NCBI GenBank assembly: GCA_905221605.1
Contig: CAJNDS010000624.1
Span: forward strand, 62,001-126,000
Direction of reading: 5' to 3'
Source: Symbiodinium natans
Lineage: Eukaryota > Sar > Dinophyceae > Suessiales > Symbiodiniaceae
Length of the DNA: 64,000 bases
The notes beneath the pieces were generated by a model that worked only from the letters and a program-made list of their open reading frames with translations, searched no databases and was not told the origin of the DNA. Positions 61,200 through 64,000 of this stretch are shown here, piece after piece (position 1 is the first letter of the stretch; every line of letters begins with the position of its first letter). The translations under genes and the position numbers were made by a program.

Positions 61200-61352
61200 G
61201 TTGAGAAAGGTTGAGAGGGATTCGGGATGACGAGCTTCGTTGAGGGGCTGCAGGCGCCTGCTCAGCACCTGTTCAGCAACCTCTACAGAAATCAAGCGTT
61301 CTTTATTCTTATCCATTGGGAGCCCGGAGCCGAAAGGAAAATGCCACCTCAA
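61200..61352 (-). CDS. Candidate exon, unknown
   Basis: The minus frame reads LPMDKNKERLISVEVAEQVL with peptide-like composition. It decays into telomere-word-type sequence toward 61.16 kb. No family recognised. Confidence 0.3.
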
Positions 61353-61713
61353 AGCCTCAAGCCGAAGCTTCGGGAATGAGTAAGGGATCTAAGGGGCACT
61401 AAAAGGGCCACCAGCGGCAGAAGGAGAAGCCGGCACAAGCAAACTCCCCAAGGGTCCCTAGAAGGCCTGAAGCCCTGAAAGCAACAGCTCTCAAAGCCCT
61501 GATTTCCCAAAGCTATAGCGAGCCATCAACTCGAAACCCACCTTACTGAGCAGGCTTTCGGGCTTCGGGATGCTTGTAGGGTTTACCCCCCAACGCCCTG
61601 TTGCCCCAGTTTTGCCTTCGGAGCAAACGCACGAAACGCACAACAACGAGCCCCGGCGGTTCCAAACCTGTCTCGATCGCGGCGTGAGCTGCGAGGGGTA
61701 CGCTGCCGCCCCG

Positions 61714-61860
61714 TTATAGGCGGCCCTGAGCGGCTTCAATGTTGGGGTCCCCATAAAACAGATACCTTGTACTAAGCAGTATTCGGCACAAGAAAACGTC
61801 TCGAAACAGGGACAGCATAAGAAATAAAGCCTCTTGGGGAACTTTAGCTTTAAGGTTGCG
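61714..61860 (-). CDS. Candidate exon with hydrophobic segment
   Basis: The minus frame reads EALFLMLSLFRDVFLCRILL then STRYLFYGDPNIEAAQ, ending at a TAA. Composition suggests part of a membrane protein. No family recognised. Confidence 0.35.
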   Translation of the reverse strand, partial: RNLKAKVPQEALFLMLSLFRDVFLCRILLSTRYLFYGDPNIEAAQGRL

Positions 61861-62099
61861 CGGGCATTGGCTGCCTGTTTTCAAGATCAGTGCCAGACTT
61901 CGGGGGACAAAGCGGCTTGTGACTTTGACCCAAGCTTCAGCGGGCTTTTCAGATGTACCAGCGGGCAGGGGGCTTGGCAGCAAAGAGTAGGTATTGGAAC
62001 TGAATTCCGCACTGCTGTGCTCTTTGCTTTCGAAGGGCCCAAAACAGTTAGATCGTGAACAGCTGAACCCTACTAGGAACTAGGAACTACAAACCACTC

Positions 62100-62270
62100 T
62101 GGATTCCTTAGCCAACCCCACGAAGTCCCTCTAAGCCAGCTCAGGGACATGCTGGACTTGGGCGAAAGCTGCAGTGATCGGTAGCTGCGCGCGGAATTGA
62201 AAGTAGGCGACACCGACTTGGCCCCCATCGGCGAGGATGTCGGGGAGGCCGGTGGAACTTTCATGGATCC
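62100..62270 (-). CDS. Possible further 3' exon of the HAD gene or exon of next gene
   Basis: Two minus-strand frames are open and codon-biased here. One reads Ser/Pro-rich peptide (PPASPTSSPMGAKSVSP) like the Ser-rich tail of the HAD gene just upstream, so it may extend that tail. The other reads a more globular peptide (DILADGGQVGVAYFQF). By eye I cannot decide which is translated. Confidence 0.35.
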
Positions 62271-62657
62271 GTGGCTGCATCCTTAAGGCTTTTGGGCTCG
62301 CAGGCTCACGAAGGGGGGGGGTTTAGGGTTTAGGGAAGTTTAGGGCTTCGGCACTCACGAAGGCACCGGACCCTCAAGAAGCAGAGTCCATGAGGTTGAA
62401 GTACAGATATCTCGGGCATAAATCCTTCATGCCACTACTATGAGCGATAAGGACAAAGATGATAAAGAGACAACCCATCCTGAACCCAAATTTGACGGTC
62501 TAAGCCCTCAAGCCACGACCCCGCAACTCCCGAAGGCCCCAGCGTAACCGAAGCCCAGCAGCCGTAAGAGTAGTACGGGCTCGGAGCTTGGGCCGATGTA
62601 GTGGAGGCCTCTGCACAGGGTTCAAATAGGGCTTTGGGGTGGTGAGGGTGGGAGCCC

Positions 62658-63900
62658 CTAAGCATCCCGAAGCATCCCTGATGCGGTGGGGCCCGTCCCG
62701 GCCTGAGATGGCACCCACTGGTTCGTGCTGAGTCCGTCCATGCTGCGCGCGTAGCTGCTCATGCTCATCGGGCTGCCAACCATGGAGCTCCTGTTTCAAT
62801 GAAGGCAGAATTTGGCCCCCAAGCTCCGCTCGACGAAGCGGACCGAGGAAGCAACACGCTCTCAGCTGCATTTTCCGATGCTATTTCTCACGCGGGGAGA
62901 CTGCGGAGTCAGTCAGATCCGAGGCGTCCCCAAGCAGGGAGCCGTCGGGCATGCCAAGAACCCAGCGCTCCACCGCCTGGGCCCAGCCGGCCTTGCAGAA
63001 GATTCCAACGATCATCGTTTTGAGACAGTGGATAGGTTGAGGTACTCGTAATATCTGGAAAACTGTTTCAGAATCGTTTCGCAGTTTGTGCCCAAGCAAG
63101 CTCTACGATGCTCCAATGATCCAAGCACATGTAACAGGCAGCCTCGTCGCAGGAAGCGACGGTGTACTCAGCAACCTGGCGGCTGCCAAGAAGCTGCAAG
63201 CACCCTGACAGGTCAGTTGGCACCATTGGCACCTCCTTCAGAATTGGCCGTGCATTCTGGACGGCTGCTGCAATGCCACCGCTGTGACCTGAGGGTCCAC
63301 TTGTTGAGCCACACTTCTCACAGGCACCTCCACATGGCCAGGCTACGGATCTCTCCAAGCATCTCCAGATCGTTCTCGCCATCGCCCAACCTCAAGAGAA
63401 AGCCGCAGTGACCGCATCACTCGAACCTTCGTGCGAAGCCCCAGGCCAAAGGCCCAACCAAGGCCCTGGCGCGAGAACGTCGCAAGGAGCAACATCCAGC
63501 ATTTGCAATGCTTGCCTGGACGTGTGTACTTCTTTGCACAAGTACAGCACTCTAGACTCTCCGGTACGGTGCGGCAGCACAACGCGGGCCTGACACCGTC
63601 GGCCTTGCAAATTCCCCTTGGCAGCACCTCAACCATACCTGGTATGGCCACGGTGAGGGATGCCTGCAGTCGTCGCGATCCGTGGCAGCTGGCACATGCG
63701 GCACATCGCCCATCAGTGCCTCTGCACCAATGGCTGCCGCCACCTCGCCTCGGACAGCCTGGAGCATACAGAGCTGAGCCACGAACTTCGCATCTGATGC
63801 GGAAGCGCGGCCTCCTCCATCGAGGGGTCTCCAAGAAAAAGAAGTTTGTGAATTCCGACGCCGTCGTCCACAGAGCCTAGCTGCACCTCAGGCTCCCCAG
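62658..63900 (-). CDS. HAD-superfamily (Cof-type) phosphatase, 3' part, multi-exon, 5' end beyond window
   Basis: Splicing by eye gives a continuous Cof-type HAD protein. The cap-domain strand GIHKLLFLGDPS comes first, then VEVLPRGICKADGV with the motif-III lysine, then GDGENDLEML with the motif-IV aspartates, then NARPILKE, VAEYTVASCDE and a closing helix AGWAQAVERW. Supported exons are 63812 upward, 63726-63758, 63590-63663, 63471-63515, 63390 to about 63342, about 63288-63233, 63143-63175, 62894-62991 and 62658-62790. Most introns start GC and end AG before a G; 63176-63232 is GT-AG. The motif-I DxDxT exon must lie past the right edge. The last exon is a Ser/Met-rich tail ending in TAG at 62658; it could instead splice on to Ser-rich sequence near 62.1-62.26 kb. 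Family members dephosphorylate small phosphorylated metabolites; the substrate here is unknown. The exon 63390/63288 join is the least certain. Confidence 0.85.
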
Positions 63901-64000
63901 ACATGCATAGGTTGCACATGTGCAAGGGTTTTAATTGATCTTGAGTCTGGCAGCAGGCGGTTCACCGAGGGCGTTGATGGAACTGATTAACGGACTCATC

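Noticed and set aside
62812-63880. Plus-strand ORFs across the HAD gene (including a Cys/His-rich reading near 63.27 kb)
   Set aside because: The minus strand gives unmistakable HAD motifs with consistent splice borders; the plus frames are shadows.

Overview
The window looks like nuclear DNA of a dinoflagellate, most likely a Symbiodiniaceae-type alga. I see no prokaryotic genes, no rRNA or tRNA genes and no long intact ORFs. Coding signal comes as many short, codon-biased exons separated by introns. The one gene I could splice in detail, at the right edge, removes most introns with GC-AG rather than GT-AG borders, with a G following the acceptor AG. That is a dinoflagellate trait. Plant-type telomere words (CCCTAAA/TTTAGGG and decayed versions) fill the non-coding sequence.

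Layout. (1) 1-8.8 kb: little repeat, several protein-like stretches on the minus strand, one resembling a double-stranded-RNA-binding fold. (2) 9.0-10.1 kb: TA tract and a large CA/CTCG-rich microsatellite. (3) From about 11 kb to about 62 kb: decayed telomere words, G/C homopolymers, trinucleotide arrays (21.3-21.8 and 37.26-38.33 kb), a 254-bp satellite (23.98-25.88 kb), and scattered minus-strand exons of unnamed genes. Some exons are paralogous pairs about 16.4 kb apart (28.3-30.9 versus 44.7-47.3 kb). (4) 48.36-50.57 kb: a sharply AT-rich island with inverted (TA)n-(C)n ends, a decayed 21-bp minisatellite and a threefold foldback module. (5) 51.36-52.81 kb: a plus-strand terminal exon converging on a minus-strand gene of the DUF6940-like family that carries two extra C-terminal membrane segments. 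(6) 62.66-63.9 kb: the 3' part of a minus-strand HAD (Cof-type) phosphatase.

Most supported exons lie on the minus strand, consistent with the unidirectional gene clusters known in dinoflagellates. Only two genes can be tied to families with confidence, the HAD hydrolase and the DUF6940-like protein. The other exon calls rest on reading frame, codon third-position bias, peptide-like composition and splice-like borders read by eye. No pathway links the genes.
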